A stretch of DNA of 64,000 nucleotides from positions 1 through 64,000 of the forward strand of contig CAWCGF010000012.1 of assembly GCA_963794955.1 (NCBI GenBank), in the 5' to 3' direction. This document shows, piece by piece, positions 26,516 to 35,758 of the stretch. The notes below the pieces were generated by a model. That model made no database searches and was not told where the DNA came from. It worked only from the letters and a program-made list of their open reading frames with translations. The stretch comes from JAFDVL01 sp963794955. Its GTDB lineage: Bacteria; Acidobacteriota; Blastocatellia; RBC074. The position numbers and the translations under genes are program-made. The stretch's first letter is position 1. Every line of letters begins with the position of its first letter.

Positions 26516-27484
26516 CTATTCCTTGGTCGCGTGGCCTTCCACTAATTCGATACGCATTTTATCGGGGCCTTCCAGAAAGGCGAATTTGATTTTGCCATTG
26601 GCCACCGAACGCATGTCATCCGTGACGGTGACACCTGCTTTACGCAGTTGCACCAAAGCCTCTGGCAAATTATCCACGCTAAACCCAATGTGATCCACGA
26701 CGTGACCTTTGGTGGATTCAAATTCCGTGCGCCCTTTCCACTGGTCGGCATAGACCTTCTTCGTGTATTCAATCGGGAAAATAATGATATTCACATTGTC
26801 CATCATTAACGACATGCTTGGTCCGATTTGGACGTCCCGGTACATGCGCGGCGTACGTGAAACCGTTTTCGGATCGCGTCCCTTCGCGCCAAAATACTTC
26901 ATATACCATTCGCCCGCCGCAACTGGATCGGCGCTGAACAAATGCAGATGCCCAAACTGATGATGGCGCGCCGTGTTCAATTCGATCAAGGCTTTGTCCG
27001 GGCCCTCGACATACGCGTAATAAAACATCCCAGTCGCGCCCGTGTTGCCACCAATATCGCTAATGTCCGTGATCGGTGTATTGAACTTCGTCCCCGACTC
27101 GACCTGCTTGGCATACGTCGCTTTCATATCTTCCGCGCCCCAACCGAAATGCCACACGGTCGAGGTGAAATCTGAGACTGGCGTTTGATTGACCTTGGTA
27201 AATAATATCCAGGATTTTTGCGCCCACACGCCATCCAGCAACCCGGCGAACTTTGCCTTCTCACAATCGAACTTACTGGTATAGAAATCAATTGCGGCTT
27301 TGGGGTCGGTGGCATTGAGATGCAGATGATGAAAATGCGCGGCCAGCAGGGGCGTGGGCGATGGCGCAGGTTGTAATGCAGCATTTGGCGCGGGATTTTG
27401 TGCGCCTGCCTTGAGTAACAAGAGCGCGACAAAGGCGACGCACAATCCGAAACTGACGAGACTAAGAGTAGTTTTCGTTTTCAT
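26516..27484 (-). CDS. Secreted double-domain VOC (glyoxalase/extradiol-type) protein
   Basis: 322 residues. ATG 27484 starts a signal peptide (M-K-T-K-T-T-L-S-L, hydrophobic to A-G-A-Q); a longer upstream frame is rejected because it lacks any signal and reads as random sequence. Two VOC modules are visible: H-F-H-H-L-H-L-N with D-P-K-A-A-I-D-F-Y, and F-G-H-L-H-L-F-S with V-D-H-I-G-F-S-V-D-N-L. Each has a C-terminal Glu (A-L-I-E-L, R-I-E-L-V) that would complete His/His/Glu metal sites. Activity could be dioxygenase, lyase or isomerase. Export is unusual for VOC enzymes and fits a periplasmic oxidation pathway with its neighbours. Confidence 0.82.
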   Translation of the reverse strand: MKTKTTLSLVSFGLCVAFVALLLLKAGAQNPAPNAALQPAPSPTPLLAAHFHHLHLNATDPKAAIDFYTSKFDCEKAKFAGLLDGVWAQKSWILFTKVNQTPVSDFTSTVWHFGWGAEDMKATYAKQVESGTKFNTPITDISDIGGNTGATGMFYYAYVEGPDKALIELNTARHHQFGHLHLFSADPVAAGEWYMKYFGAKGRDPKTVSRTPRMYRDVQIGPSMSLMMDNVNIIIFPIEYTKKVYADQWKGRTEFESTKGHVVDHIGFSVDNLPEALVQLRKAGVTVTDDMRSVANGKIKFAFLEGPDKMRIELVEGHATKE

Positions 27485-27591
27485 ATTTTTCACTGAACCA
27501 CGAAGCTCACAAAGAGCACGAAGAAAGATAGCGGTATAGGTTGAAATTCTTCGTGTCCTTTGTGGTGAAGTTCTTATTCTTACCGCCAATG

Positions 27592-29127
27592 CTAATCCGT
27601 CGCTCGCACCCAGCCAAAGGCGGCATTGCTGCGTTGTCCGCCACGTTGCAGGTATTCGGCTTTCAATTTCTCCAAGGCGTCGTTCGGTAAGGCCTGGCGT
27701 TTTGCTTTGACGTTGATGTTGTACAGTTTCGCGGCATTCAAGCCAAAGATTTTGGCCTTGTCTGCTTTCGTAATTTTTTTGTAGCCGAACTTCTGGCACA
27801 TCTCATCCGAAATCTGGAACCGCTTGAAGGCATCAATGCCCCATTGCGGCGAACCCCACCATAAACAATCTGTGCCCCAAATGACGTGATCTGCGCCGTA
27901 GTATTTAATGTTTTTGCCCATTCCGTGCATGCAAAGTTCAGGATGGACAATCGCCAGCGTATTGAAGAAGCTGCCGATTTCGCAATACAGGTTATTGATC
28001 TTCGGATTGCGCTTCTTGATATCCATCAGGATTTTGTGCCATTCAAAATCGCCCGTCGTCGGATCATAATTATTATGGTCTTTATCAAGCCAGGCATCGG
28101 CCCCCGTCATTCCCTGCTCACTCTTGCCATGCTTGATCGCGGAGTGATAGACAATAAAGTTGAAGTCAGGATTATTCAGTGCCGCCTTTTCCATATCTTT
28201 CGGATTCGCCAGGTGACCGAGCGTGCGCGATTGATATGAATAGCCTTTATGCACACTGATGAGTTTCAGACCACGCTTACGTGACTCTTCCATAAACCAC
28301 GCAGCATTGTCATCATCCACCTGGAAGCCATTGCCTGTCCGCCCCGGATCAGTGTGGCAATACCATTTCCAGGAACTGATCTTGTATTGCTTAATCTCAC
28401 GTTCCATCTGCTCAATCGTCGCGGCCTTATCCATCTTATTCGCAATCTTGTCCCAATAATGATTCGGCGCGAGGTTGCCCTGATTGAGCGCGCGCTGTGT
28501 TCCGCCCGCCAGCGCATTGATCTTCTGCGCGGCTTCGGCCATCAACCAACTGGGCAAAATACCACGGCTGCGCGCTTTGCCTTCCAGGATTTTCCCTGCT
28601 GCGTCCTTATTGATTTCCAGCGTCGGTACGCCGGAGATCACGACGATGGACGTGTCACTATCCAACAGCATTTCTTTGACGAAGGTATTGAAGCTGTAGG
28701 ATTCCGCATCGTTTTTCAGACTGAAGCCCATGTTTTTCATGAACTCGTTGTTGCGAAAGTTTAGCGCCAGCCCGTTTGTGAAATGCGCCTGCACGTCAAT
28801 GATGAAGTATTCCGACTTCGGCCATTTCTCGTCGTAGGCGGCAGGTTCCCACGTTTCGACATCATCCACTTCCCAGTAGTTTTTGCCGTACGCTAGATTG
28901 GACGCCAGAAAACACGTCGCCAGTCCCATCGAGGAGCGCATAAAATCCCGGCGTTGCATGCCGAGTTTTTTGGCGCGGGTTTCCGATAGTTCGCCGATCA
29001 GATGTTCGACATGTTTTTGTTTTTGGGTTTGCGGGCGCGGCTCGAATTCCTCGTTCGAGACGGCTTGCGTAGGCATGGGGGAATCCACGCCTTTCTTTCG
29101 ATCACGATCTCCTTTGCGAATCCACAT
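27592..29127 (-). CDS. Amidohydrolase-2 family (TIM-barrel) protein with Tat-like signal
   Basis: 511 residues. ATG 29127 has a strong GAGGAG site. The N-terminal 55 residues are polar, then M-Q-R-R-D-F-M-R-S-S-M-G-L-A-T-C-F-L-A, a twin-arginine-like signal unusually far inside (Arg pair near residue 59). The body is amidohydrolase_2-like: Y-F-I-I-D-V-Q-A-H-F in place of the H-x-H strand (first His replaced by Gln), F-I-V-Y-H-S-A and V-I-W-G-T-D-C-L-W-W-G-S-P near the end. Relatives act as ACMSD-type decarboxylases or lactonases on aromatic acids. Linked to VOC and PQQ genes, it may belong to an aromatic or phenolic pathway. Confidence 0.82.
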   Translation of the reverse strand: MWIRKGDRDRKKGVDSPMPTQAVSNEEFEPRPQTQKQKHVEHLIGELSETRAKKLGMQRRDFMRSSMGLATCFLASNLAYGKNYWEVDDVETWEPAAYDEKWPKSEYFIIDVQAHFTNGLALNFRNNEFMKNMGFSLKNDAESYSFNTFVKEMLLDSDTSIVVISGVPTLEINKDAAGKILEGKARSRGILPSWLMAEAAQKINALAGGTQRALNQGNLAPNHYWDKIANKMDKAATIEQMEREIKQYKISSWKWYCHTDPGRTGNGFQVDDDNAAWFMEESRKRGLKLISVHKGYSYQSRTLGHLANPKDMEKAALNNPDFNFIVYHSAIKHGKSEQGMTGADAWLDKDHNNYDPTTGDFEWHKILMDIKKRNPKINNLYCEIGSFFNTLAIVHPELCMHGMGKNIKYYGADHVIWGTDCLWWGSPQWGIDAFKRFQISDEMCQKFGYKKITKADKAKIFGLNAAKLYNINVKAKRQALPNDALEKLKAEYLQRGGQRSNAAFGWVRATD

Positions 29128-29148
29128 AGTTTGGCTCCTCTGAATAAT

Positions 29149-29203
29149 GTAGGACAGGCAACCCGCCTGTTACGAGGGTAGGACAGGCAGCCTGCCTGTC
29201 GAG
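29149..29203. repeat. Tandem GTAGGACAGGC-type hairpin repeat
   Basis: Two copies of a ~30-base unit, each a small ACAGGC...GCCTGT hairpin (29154-29170 and 29183-29199), differ at a few bases. They lie directly upstream of the amidohydrolase start. Confidence 0.65.
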
Positions 29204-29250
29204 ATAATTATTGCAAAAGCATTCACTCGTGCCCTGCACTGGAAGTCAGC

Positions 29251-29275
29251 CGCAAACCCGCAAGTTTGCTGTACA
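29251..29275. repeat. Dispersed repeat, copy B (single arm)
   Basis: CGCAAACCCGCAAGTTTGCTGTACA matches the right arm of the repeat at 3755-3839; no left arm is present. It ends 2 bases before the stop codon triplet of the DUF3089 gene. Confidence 0.6.
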
Positions 29276-29277
29276 TT

Positions 29278-30465
29278 TCACTGCTTTTTCTGTTTGGCCA
29301 GATATGCTTTCGATTGCTGGCTGACAATGTCGATCAGATTGCCCAGCGCCGCTTGCACGTCAATCAGATGCAAGCCCCAATTGGCCTGTACTTGCCCATT
29401 GGTGACAACATCGCCGGTAATTTCGTCCACGCGCGGATCAGCCGGGTTGCCGTGAACCCTTAGCGCGAGGTACGACCCTTTTTCGTTAGCGACACATTCC
29501 GCCGTGAGCAAGCCGGGTACGCTGACGAACGGGGTTTTGAGGGGTTGTTCCGGCGTCACCCAAGGCTTCGGGGCGGCAGCAGAACTACTGCTGCGTGCCG
29601 CTGCCAGATACGCGTGCAACGCGCCACTGCCGCCGCTTAAGTCCGCCGGATTCGTACAGGCCGCTACCATCCCTTCGCCCGGCACACGCCCGAACAGCGA
29701 ATTGGCAGGCGGTGGCACATTCTCGCGGAATGTCACATACGAAATCACACAGCCAGTTTGCTTAGCCGTGCGGCATAACGGCATTTGCTGGAAAGCTCCG
29801 CCGACATCTTTACCTTTGGGCACAGCGACATTCATGCCCAGCAACATTGCCGACACCACACGCTCCTGGATCGGCTTGCCATCAATTTCGTTTTTGATGA
29901 GTTCGATCAAGACGCCCGAACCCTGGGAGTGACCAATCAACACCACGCCGCGCCCCTGATTGTCGTGGGCGAGATAATGTTTCCACGCTTCGAGCACGTC
30001 TTTGTACCCCAGAGCATAATCTGCGACCATCGGTTTGCCAGTCATCATCGCACGTAGCGCGGTCAGTGTGACTTGCCGATAGAGCGGCGCAAACGGGCGG
30101 CATTGCGAACCAAAGCGGGCAAACTGCGCTTGAATGACGCGTTGTTCTTCCGGCCCGGCATTCATATCGCTGTTCGGCGTTGCATCCAAGGAAACCGTCG
30201 GATACACATAAAAACAATCAATCGGTGCTTTCGGATTGGCTTGAAAGGATTCTTCTTTTAACTTGCCATCGGCACTGACAATGGTCGTCGCCAGATCAAC
30301 CGCACAAGCGTCTTTCCCGCCCGGACGACAGAGCCAGGATTCTCTTTTGTCGTAATCATTGCTGGCTGGCGGTGTGACGGGCGCAGGGAGGGTTTGCGCC
30401 CAAGTTTTCACGCCCGCCAGCAACAGTCCGGCGCAGATCAAAGTAAGCATTGATTGTCGAAGCAT
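29278..30465 (-). CDS. Secreted DUF3089 alpha/beta-hydrolase
   Basis: About 395 residues. Starts at ATG 30465 or ATG 30450 give a signal peptide (L-T-L-I-C-A-G-L-L-L-A-G) but have weak ribosome sites. A TTG at 30495 has GAGG 5 bases upstream and is an alternative. The DUF3089 pattern is evident: W-L-C-R-P-G, D-C-F-Y-V-Y-P-T-V, then the nucleophile elbow G-H-S-Q-G-S and a late V-H-G-N-P-A-D. The fold predicts a serine esterase, lipase or amidase acting outside the cytoplasm. The substrate is unknown. Its 3' end abuts a copy of the dispersed repeat. Confidence 0.82.
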   Translation of the reverse strand: MLRQSMLTLICAGLLLAGVKTWAQTLPAPVTPPASNDYDKRESWLCRPGGKDACAVDLATTIVSADGKLKEESFQANPKAPIDCFYVYPTVSLDATPNSDMNAGPEEQRVIQAQFARFGSQCRPFAPLYRQVTLTALRAMMTGKPMVADYALGYKDVLEAWKHYLAHDNQGRGVVLIGHSQGSGVLIELIKNEIDGKPIQERVVSAMLLGMNVAVPKGKDVGGAFQQMPLCRTAKQTGCVISYVTFRENVPPPANSLFGRVPGEGMVAACTNPADLSGGSGALHAYLAAARSSSSAAAPKPWVTPEQPLKTPFVSVPGLLTAECVANEKGSYLALRVHGNPADPRVDEITGDVVTNGQVQANWGLHLIDVQAALGNLIDIVSQQSKAYLAKQKKQ

Positions 30466-30605
30466 AGTTTCGTTGTCAGTCAAGTGGATCGTCAATTTAA
30501 CCTCTGCTACGGTGCAGGTATTGCGTGGTATTGGAATAGAATTTGCCGCATTTCGCCCGTATCATCAATCTTCAGCGGGGCAAAAACTAAATCCGGGGCG
30601 CAACT

Positions 30606-31940
30606 TTACAGCCTTGCCTGTGCTAGTTTGCTCCATTTGCTGACCTCGCTGCGCCGATAGTATGGCATAGTTTTTACGGCCTCGACGCATTGTCGGTAAA
30701 GTTCCTGCGCGCGGGTCGCGTCGCCGTGTTGCCTGAGGGTTTCCGCTAAATGAAATAATCCTTCAGGATCGAAAGGCCGCCGTTCGTGGTATTTTTCCAA
30801 CGCCGTTCGGGCTTCCGCAACCATGCCTGCCGCTAGATACGTCGCTCCGATTTCACGCCAGACTTCGCTTTGCCGATATTTGTCGTCGTGCGCGACGACA
30901 TGACTGAAATGTTGGATGGCAGCTTGCAGGCGCTTTTCGTGCCGTGCCGCGATACCCAGTTGATAATTGGCATCCGGCTCGTTTGGATCAATTTCGACTG
31001 CGCGGCGAAAATGCTTGAGTGCTTCAGATTGTTGGCGACGTTGTTGATAGACCAGGCCCAGTTGATACTGCGCTTCGGCGTCGTGTTCGTTGAGCGTGGC
31101 GGCCTGCAAGTGACGGCGAAAACTTTGGCGCTGAAGATGCGCCGCCCGCATGCCAGCTAAGGCTCCCAGCGCCAGCGGAACCAACCATATCAGCGTCAAA
31201 AAGGGCGAGAACGTCAAGATGGAAAAGACCCACGAATCGAACCGCAAGGATAACCACGCCAGTCCGACAATAAGGGTCGCGTGCTGGATACTGGTTCCAC
31301 CCACCGTTCGCACCGCACAAACCATCAAAAATCCGAAATACAAACTGCCGAATAACCACAATAGCAACGCGGCACCTGCGCCTAATCCCAGGGGTTCTAA
31401 TGCCAATCCCGCCAGCGCCAAGGGTAAATGCGACGCCGCCCAGGCCAAAAAGGTGCAAGAGAGAAAGGAGCCGTAATCTCGCCGAAAAGCAACACTAAAA
31501 CTGCTGGTGCGCTCAATCATTACCAACAGCAGGATTAACGCTGGAACGTAGAGCACGGCGAGCGAAAAGGCGATAACAACCTGGCTCATCGGTCTAAATG
31601 AGACGAACCACCAGCCGCTGTCGCCAACAAGCGGCAAGGGCAAGCGTTGCGGGCGCGGCCTGACATATTCTTCGCCTGACTCTTCCTCCTCGTCGGGCAC
31701 GGGCGGGCGGATTTGCAAGGCGACGGGACGAGTTTGCGGCAAGCGCATTCGTTGCAGCGGCGACGGCGCTGCTTCGTAGGTTTGGTAAATGGGATTGGTG
31801 ACCAGGAGTCCGAACAAAATCCCGACGACCGTGACCAGCACTGCGCCGTAGAACCAGTTGCCCTTGTCAATGATCTCGCTCATTGCGGACAACGGATTCG
31901 TGTAAAGTCGGAAAAGTAACCGGGTATTCTCAATGACCAT
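30606..31940 (-). CDS. Membrane protein with Yip1-like N-terminal half and TPR C-terminal half
   Basis: 444 residues from ATG 31940. Residues 1-275 hold about five or six hydrophobic segments (for example Y-G-A-V-L-V-T-V-V-G-I-L-F-G-L-L) with a Pro/Glu/Arg-rich loop at ~80-105, resembling Yip1-type membrane domains. From ~275 to 430, TPR helices follow (A-E-A-Q-Y-Q-L-G-L-V-Y-Q, P-N-E-P-D-A-N-Y-Q-L-G-I-A, D-P-E-G-L-F-H-L-A-E-T-L). The soluble tail may scaffold protein contacts. It starts 8 bases after the TauE/SafE gene, so the pair may be co-transcribed. Confidence 0.75.
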   Translation of the reverse strand: MVIENTRLLFRLYTNPLSAMSEIIDKGNWFYGAVLVTVVGILFGLLVTNPIYQTYEAAPSPLQRMRLPQTRPVALQIRPPVPDEEEESGEEYVRPRPQRLPLPLVGDSGWWFVSFRPMSQVVIAFSLAVLYVPALILLLVMIERTSSFSVAFRRDYGSFLSCTFLAWAASHLPLALAGLALEPLGLGAGAALLLWLFGSLYFGFLMVCAVRTVGGTSIQHATLIVGLAWLSLRFDSWVFSILTFSPFLTLIWLVPLALGALAGMRAAHLQRQSFRRHLQAATLNEHDAEAQYQLGLVYQQRRQQSEALKHFRRAVEIDPNEPDANYQLGIAARHEKRLQAAIQHFSHVVAHDDKYRQSEVWREIGATYLAAGMVAEARTALEKYHERRPFDPEGLFHLAETLRQHGDATRAQELYRQCVEAVKTMPYYRRSEVSKWSKLAQARL

Positions 31941-31948
31941 AATTCACA

Positions 31949-32818
31949 CTAGGTCTTTCGTTCTGAGAAGGCGGTGCGCAACAGCGAAATCGCAGTATAC
32001 ACGACGACGACGACGACCAGCCAACGCACATATTTCAAATCCATTTCTTTGACGAGGTACGCGGCAATCAGCACCGCCGGAATGCCGCCCAGCGCCAGTC
32101 CCAACGCGGCTTTTATATTATAGCTCCCTTTGCGAATGAACTGTGTGCTACCAACGGGCATCAGGAAGGCGCATGATCCCATCATGATCGGGAACGCGGC
32201 TTTCGGATTCATCCCCAACAAACTAATCATAATCAGGCACGGGCCGTACAAGCCGATGCCTAAGGACATTAGCGCGCCCAGCACAAAATTGCCGATCACG
32301 CCAATCCACAGTTTGGGGCCGTGCAATCCCATTGCCAAGCCACCGCTGGCACTGGCGTTGAAGATCGTCATCAGCGTCAATCCGGCAGCCACAATCAGCG
32401 CGATGCCCATGCCGATTTGGATGTTGCGACGCGGCCATCGTGACACGACGCCTGCACCCAGCCACATCCCTAAAATGGACGCCGCAATCAACAGAATCAA
32501 GGTCGTCATCTCCACTTCGACGATGGCGATGTAAATGAAGGCTTGCGTGATCGTAGGTAAGGTATGTCCGACATTGAGCGTGCCGGGAATGACTTCATCT
32601 TTGACTACTTTCCACGCCTTGAACATGGAAGTCGTGGTGGCGAATGAGCCAATGCCCAGCGTGTCGAAGAAGTTGGCGATGAAGCCTATGGCCATGCGCA
32701 GTACCCCTGGTGTTGGAGAGTCCTCCTTACGTTGCCGCGCTATGGTAATCCAAATGCCGACATAAAAGATCGCAAACGCGCCAAGTGCGATGAAAAGCCC
32801 CGTTTTGATTGTTAGCAT
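31949..32818 (-). CDS. TauE/SafE-family membrane permease
   Basis: 289 residues from ATG 32818. Seven or eight transmembrane helices and the family landmarks are present: an N-terminal G-F-I-A-N-F-F-D-T-L-G-I-G and a second-half G-S-C-A-F-L-M-P-V-G-S-T-Q-F-I repeat. Family members move sulfite, sulfoacetate or similar small anions. Here nothing in the context fixes the substrate, and the sulfur operon is 16 kb away. It is divergent from the SDR gene, with a repeat copy in the spacer. Confidence 0.85.
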   Translation of the reverse strand: MLTIKTGLFIALGAFAIFYVGIWITIARQRKEDSPTPGVLRMAIGFIANFFDTLGIGSFATTTSMFKAWKVVKDEVIPGTLNVGHTLPTITQAFIYIAIVEVEMTTLILLIAASILGMWLGAGVVSRWPRRNIQIGMGIALIVAAGLTLMTIFNASASGGLAMGLHGPKLWIGVIGNFVLGALMSLGIGLYGPCLIMISLLGMNPKAAFPIMMGSCAFLMPVGSTQFIRKGSYNIKAALGLALGGIPAVLIAAYLVKEMDLKYVRWLVVVVVVYTAISLLRTAFSERKT

Positions 32819-32924
32819 GGTTTTTGTATCCTACTGGAAGGTCATAGAAAAGCAAAGGTTTCCCCTCGCGCTGGTGAAGAAAGTGGCGCTTCGTGGTATG
32901 CTCCCGGAACATTTTTTTAAGCAG

Positions 32925-33007
32925 TGTAGAGCAAGCTTTCCTGTTTGCTCCTGACTTCGGAGTTGATTACTTGCTCAGCCGGAGCAAACGGGAAAGGTTA
33001 CACTACA
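32925..33007. repeat. Dispersed palindromic repeat, copy C
   Basis: The left arm begins TGTAGAGCAAGCTTTCCTG and the right arm ends GGGAAAGGTTACACTACA, separated by about 30 bases. It is more diverged than copies A and D. It lies just upstream of the SDR ribosome site. Confidence 0.65.
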
Positions 33008-33025
33008 TTTTCTAAGGAGCAATTT

Positions 33026-33820
33026 ATGCAACTACCTGACGGTACCAACAAGAACATTTTAGAGTTATTCAAACTCGACGGTCGGAGAGCCTTAATTACA
33101 GGCGGGGCGAAAGGCTTGGGGCGAATGATGGCGCAAGCGTTTGCCGAAGCGGGCGCGGATGTTGCGATTGCCAGTCGCACGCTGTCCGAATGTCAGGCGA
33201 CGGCGGAGGCGCTGCAAACCCTAACGGGGCGTAAGATTTTTGCGGCGGCGCTGGATGTAACCAATGAAGCGGAGATTCGCGCGCTCAAGGAAACTTTGGA
33301 CGAAAACTTTGGCGCAGTGGATATTCTGGTCAACAACGCTGGCATCAATATTCGCGGCAATATCGAAGACATTTCACAAGCCGATTTCGAGGCGGTGATG
33401 GGGACTAATGTAACGGGTTCGTTTTTATGCGCGAAGGTGTTTGGCCCGGCAATGGGCCAGCGCAATTGGGGGCGCATGATCAATCTCGGGTCCATACTTT
33501 CGGTAATTTCGATGGCGGCACGTACGCCGTATGCTTCATCGAAAGCTGCGGTGTTGGGACTGACGCGCACGCTGGCAATGGAGTGGGCGACGAAAGGCGT
33601 GACAGTCAACGCGATCTGTCCCGGGCCATTTGCTACGGACATGAATTTGCAATTGCTGAATGATCCCGCCAAGTACAAAGCCTTTCTCGAAAAGATTCCG
33701 ATGGGGCGATGGGGTGACTTGCACGAAATTGCCGGAGCTGCGCTGTTTTTAGCTTCGGATGCCGCTTCCTATGTCACAGGCACCACGCTGTTTGTAGATG
33801 GCGGCTGGACCGCACAATAG
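33026..33820 (+). CDS. Short-chain dehydrogenase/reductase (gluconate 5-dehydrogenase-like)
   Basis: 264 residues. ATG 33026 has AAGGAG 7 bases upstream. The Rossmann motif T-G-G-A-K-G-L-G, N-N-A-G, and the catalytic Ser...Tyr-x-x-x-Lys (S-I-L-S..., P-Y-A-S-S-K) are intact, as is the P-G-P-F-A-T loop after strand 6. The N-terminal N-I-L-E-L-F-K-L-D-G-R-R-A-L-I-T-G-G is typical of gluconate 5-dehydrogenase and related sugar-alcohol SDRs. Cofactor choice is not obvious (an acidic residue after strand 2 is not evident, so NADPH is possible). It is a cytoplasmic oxidoreductase; substrate inferred only by similarity. Confidence 0.88.
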   Translation: MQLPDGTNKNILELFKLDGRRALITGGAKGLGRMMAQAFAEAGADVAIASRTLSECQATAEALQTLTGRKIFAAALDVTNEAEIRALKETLDENFGAVDILVNNAGINIRGNIEDISQADFEAVMGTNVTGSFLCAKVFGPAMGQRNWGRMINLGSILSVISMAARTPYASSKAAVLGLTRTLAMEWATKGVTVNAICPGPFATDMNLQLLNDPAKYKAFLEKIPMGRWGDLHEIAGAALFLASDAASYVTGTTLFVDGGWTAQ

Positions 33821-33826
33821 TGGTTA

Positions 33827-33898
33827 TCAGTCATTGGACATTAGTCATTGGTTGGTGCGTGACGATAGCAGCAAAGGACAAATGACCAAATGACAAAT
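33827..33898. repeat. Reiterated CATTGG / GACAAATG low-complexity palindrome
   Basis: TCAGTCATTGGACATTAG and TCATTGG words are mirrored by GACAAATGACCAAATGACAA. It follows the SDR stop and may act as its terminator. It uses the same GACAAATG word as the element at 62701-62796. Confidence 0.55.
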
Positions 33899-33993
33899 AG
33901 AATTGGTGCTTGAACTATCGAATTTTCGTCGGTACTATGGGTAATATTCGCCCCTTTGCGGCAGAGGGGTATGGATTGAAATAAGGAGTAAAC

Positions 33994-35694
33994 GTGAAAC
34001 AAAATTGGCAAAGATTTCTACTGTTCGGTGTCATTGTCGTCTTAGTGGCTGGCGCTGCTGTGCTGCGTCCGCTGGCGGCTGCTCCCCAACTCACCTCCGA
34101 TGATCGGGCGGCGCTTGAGAAGCTCAATCGCCATTTCGTCGAGGCGATTGAAATCGTCCGGGAAAACTACCTGGAAGAAGTAGATTATGAGGTGCTGACT
34201 AAGGTAGGTATTGAGGGCATGTTGCATACGCTGGACCCGCATTCCAATTTTTGGGATAAGAAGGCGTTTACCGAAATGACCAATACCCAGAACAGTCGTT
34301 ACTATGGAATTGGGGCCATGATTGCGTCACGTGATGGCAAAGTCGTCATCAGCGAGCCTTTCCGGGATACGCCTTCCGCCCGCGCCGGGCTGCGCTATGG
34401 CGATCACATTATCGGTATTGATGGAGAAAATACCGAAAAGTGGAATTCCACTACCCAAGTCTCTAACCGTTTGCGGGGCGAGCAAGGTACCAAGGTGATG
34501 GTCACCGTCCAGCGTTTAGGCGTGGCGGAGCCGATTAAGCTGACCTTAGAACGCGATGCTATCCCACAGCCTTCGATCAATAATGTCTTTCTAGTGCGAC
34601 CGGGCATCGGCTATGTCAGTATGCCGCGCGGGTTTCATTCCACAACCAATGATGAATTGACTCAAGCGATGGCGAGATTGAGAGAGCAGGGCGCGAGTTC
34701 ACTGATTTTAGATTTGCGGGATAATCGCGGCGGCTATTTACAACAAGCCTTAAGTGTTATGGAGAAATTCCTGCAACGCGGGCAGACCATTGTTTCGGTG
34801 CGTTACCGCGAGGGCAGTATTATGAATCGCGATCTGCAAACGGAAATGGGGTCGCAGGGGACAGTTCCGCTGGTAGTCTTAATTAATGGGGATTCGGCTT
34901 CGGCTTCAGAAATCGTGGCGGGTGCGATTCAGGATCACGACCGCGGACTGATTGTGGGCGAAAACAGTTTTGGCAAAGGTTTGGTACAAAATATTTTTCC
35001 GCTGAGCAGTGGCGCGGGTCTGACGCTGACTACCGCGCGGTATTTCACGCCGAGCGGACGGTTGATCCAACGCGATTATTCCAGTAACTCAATGTACGAG
35101 TACCTTACTAAGCGGTCTACCGGGAATTTGACCGAAGACGCTAAACAGAAGAACAATAAAACCTGGATGACGGACTTGCGTCGCCCTGTGTATGGTGGCG
35201 GCGGTATTAACCCGGATGTCAAAGTGAAAGATACGCGGATTCGGTCAGGCGACCCCACGGCCGTCGAAAAAATCAACGCCACCCAAGCTTTTTTGCTGAC
35301 GCCGATCTTTCTTTTTGTGCGCGAACTGATTGCCGGGCAGGTGGTAATCGCCAAGGACTTTAAGCTTAACGGGCCGCCGCAATTCGATCACGCGCTCAAA
35401 CCCAATGAGTACGTCATCAATGATGCCTTGATGACGTTGTTCCGGGAAACGGTAGCGAGTTATTTAAAGAAAAATCCAGAGATCAAGCTTGCTCCGGCAG
35501 CAATGGAAGAACAGATGTCCTGGGCGCGGCAACGCATTCGTTACGAAGTGCTCACGGCGGCTTATGGCGGCGACAAAGCCTTACAGGCGATGTCGGATTC
35601 CGACGCACAATTGCAACGCGCGGTCGCCGAATTGCCCAATGCAGCGGCGTTGGCCGAAAGAGCCAAACGTTCCCGCAGTGTTTCCGCCAAATAA
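33994..35694 (+). CDS. S41-family C-terminal processing peptidase
   Basis: 566 residues, GTG start at 33994 with AAGGAG at 33983-33988. A signal anchor (residues 6-28) is followed by the N-terminal helical domain, a PDZ domain (~95-190, Y-Y-G-I-G-A-M-I...D-H-I-I-G-I-D-G) and the S41 catalytic core: I-L-D-L-R-D-N-R-G-G, catalytic Ser in G-D-S-A-S-A-S-E and Lys in S-F-G-K-G-L-V-Q. Such proteases process or degrade envelope proteins in the periplasm. The ~120-residue C-terminal extension is longer than in minimal CtpA. A terminator-like hairpin follows the stop. Confidence 0.92.
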   Translation: MKQNWQRFLLFGVIVVLVAGAAVLRPLAAAPQLTSDDRAALEKLNRHFVEAIEIVRENYLEEVDYEVLTKVGIEGMLHTLDPHSNFWDKKAFTEMTNTQNSRYYGIGAMIASRDGKVVISEPFRDTPSARAGLRYGDHIIGIDGENTEKWNSTTQVSNRLRGEQGTKVMVTVQRLGVAEPIKLTLERDAIPQPSINNVFLVRPGIGYVSMPRGFHSTTNDELTQAMARLREQGASSLILDLRDNRGGYLQQALSVMEKFLQRGQTIVSVRYREGSIMNRDLQTEMGSQGTVPLVVLINGDSASASEIVAGAIQDHDRGLIVGENSFGKGLVQNIFPLSSGAGLTLTTARYFTPSGRLIQRDYSSNSMYEYLTKRSTGNLTEDAKQKNNKTWMTDLRRPVYGGGGINPDVKVKDTRIRSGDPTAVEKINATQAFLLTPIFLFVRELIAGQVVIAKDFKLNGPPQFDHALKPNEYVINDALMTLFRETVASYLKKNPEIKLAPAAMEEQMSWARQRIRYEVLTAAYGGDKALQAMSDSDAQLQRAVAELPNAAALAERAKRSRSVSAK

Positions 35695-35720
35695 TGGAAT
35701 CCGAAATCTAAACTAAAGCG

Positions 35721-35754
35721 AAGGGTGGTTGATTTAAGTCAGCCGCCCTTTTTC
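35721..35754 (+). terminator. Terminator-like hairpin after the S41 peptidase
   Basis: AAGGGTGGTTGA and TCAGCCGCCCTT can pair (two G-T pairs) around TTTAAG, and the stem is followed by TTTTTC. It ends 5 bases before the next gene's ATG, so it could also modulate that gene's translation. Confidence 0.6.
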
Positions 35755-35758
35755 GATT

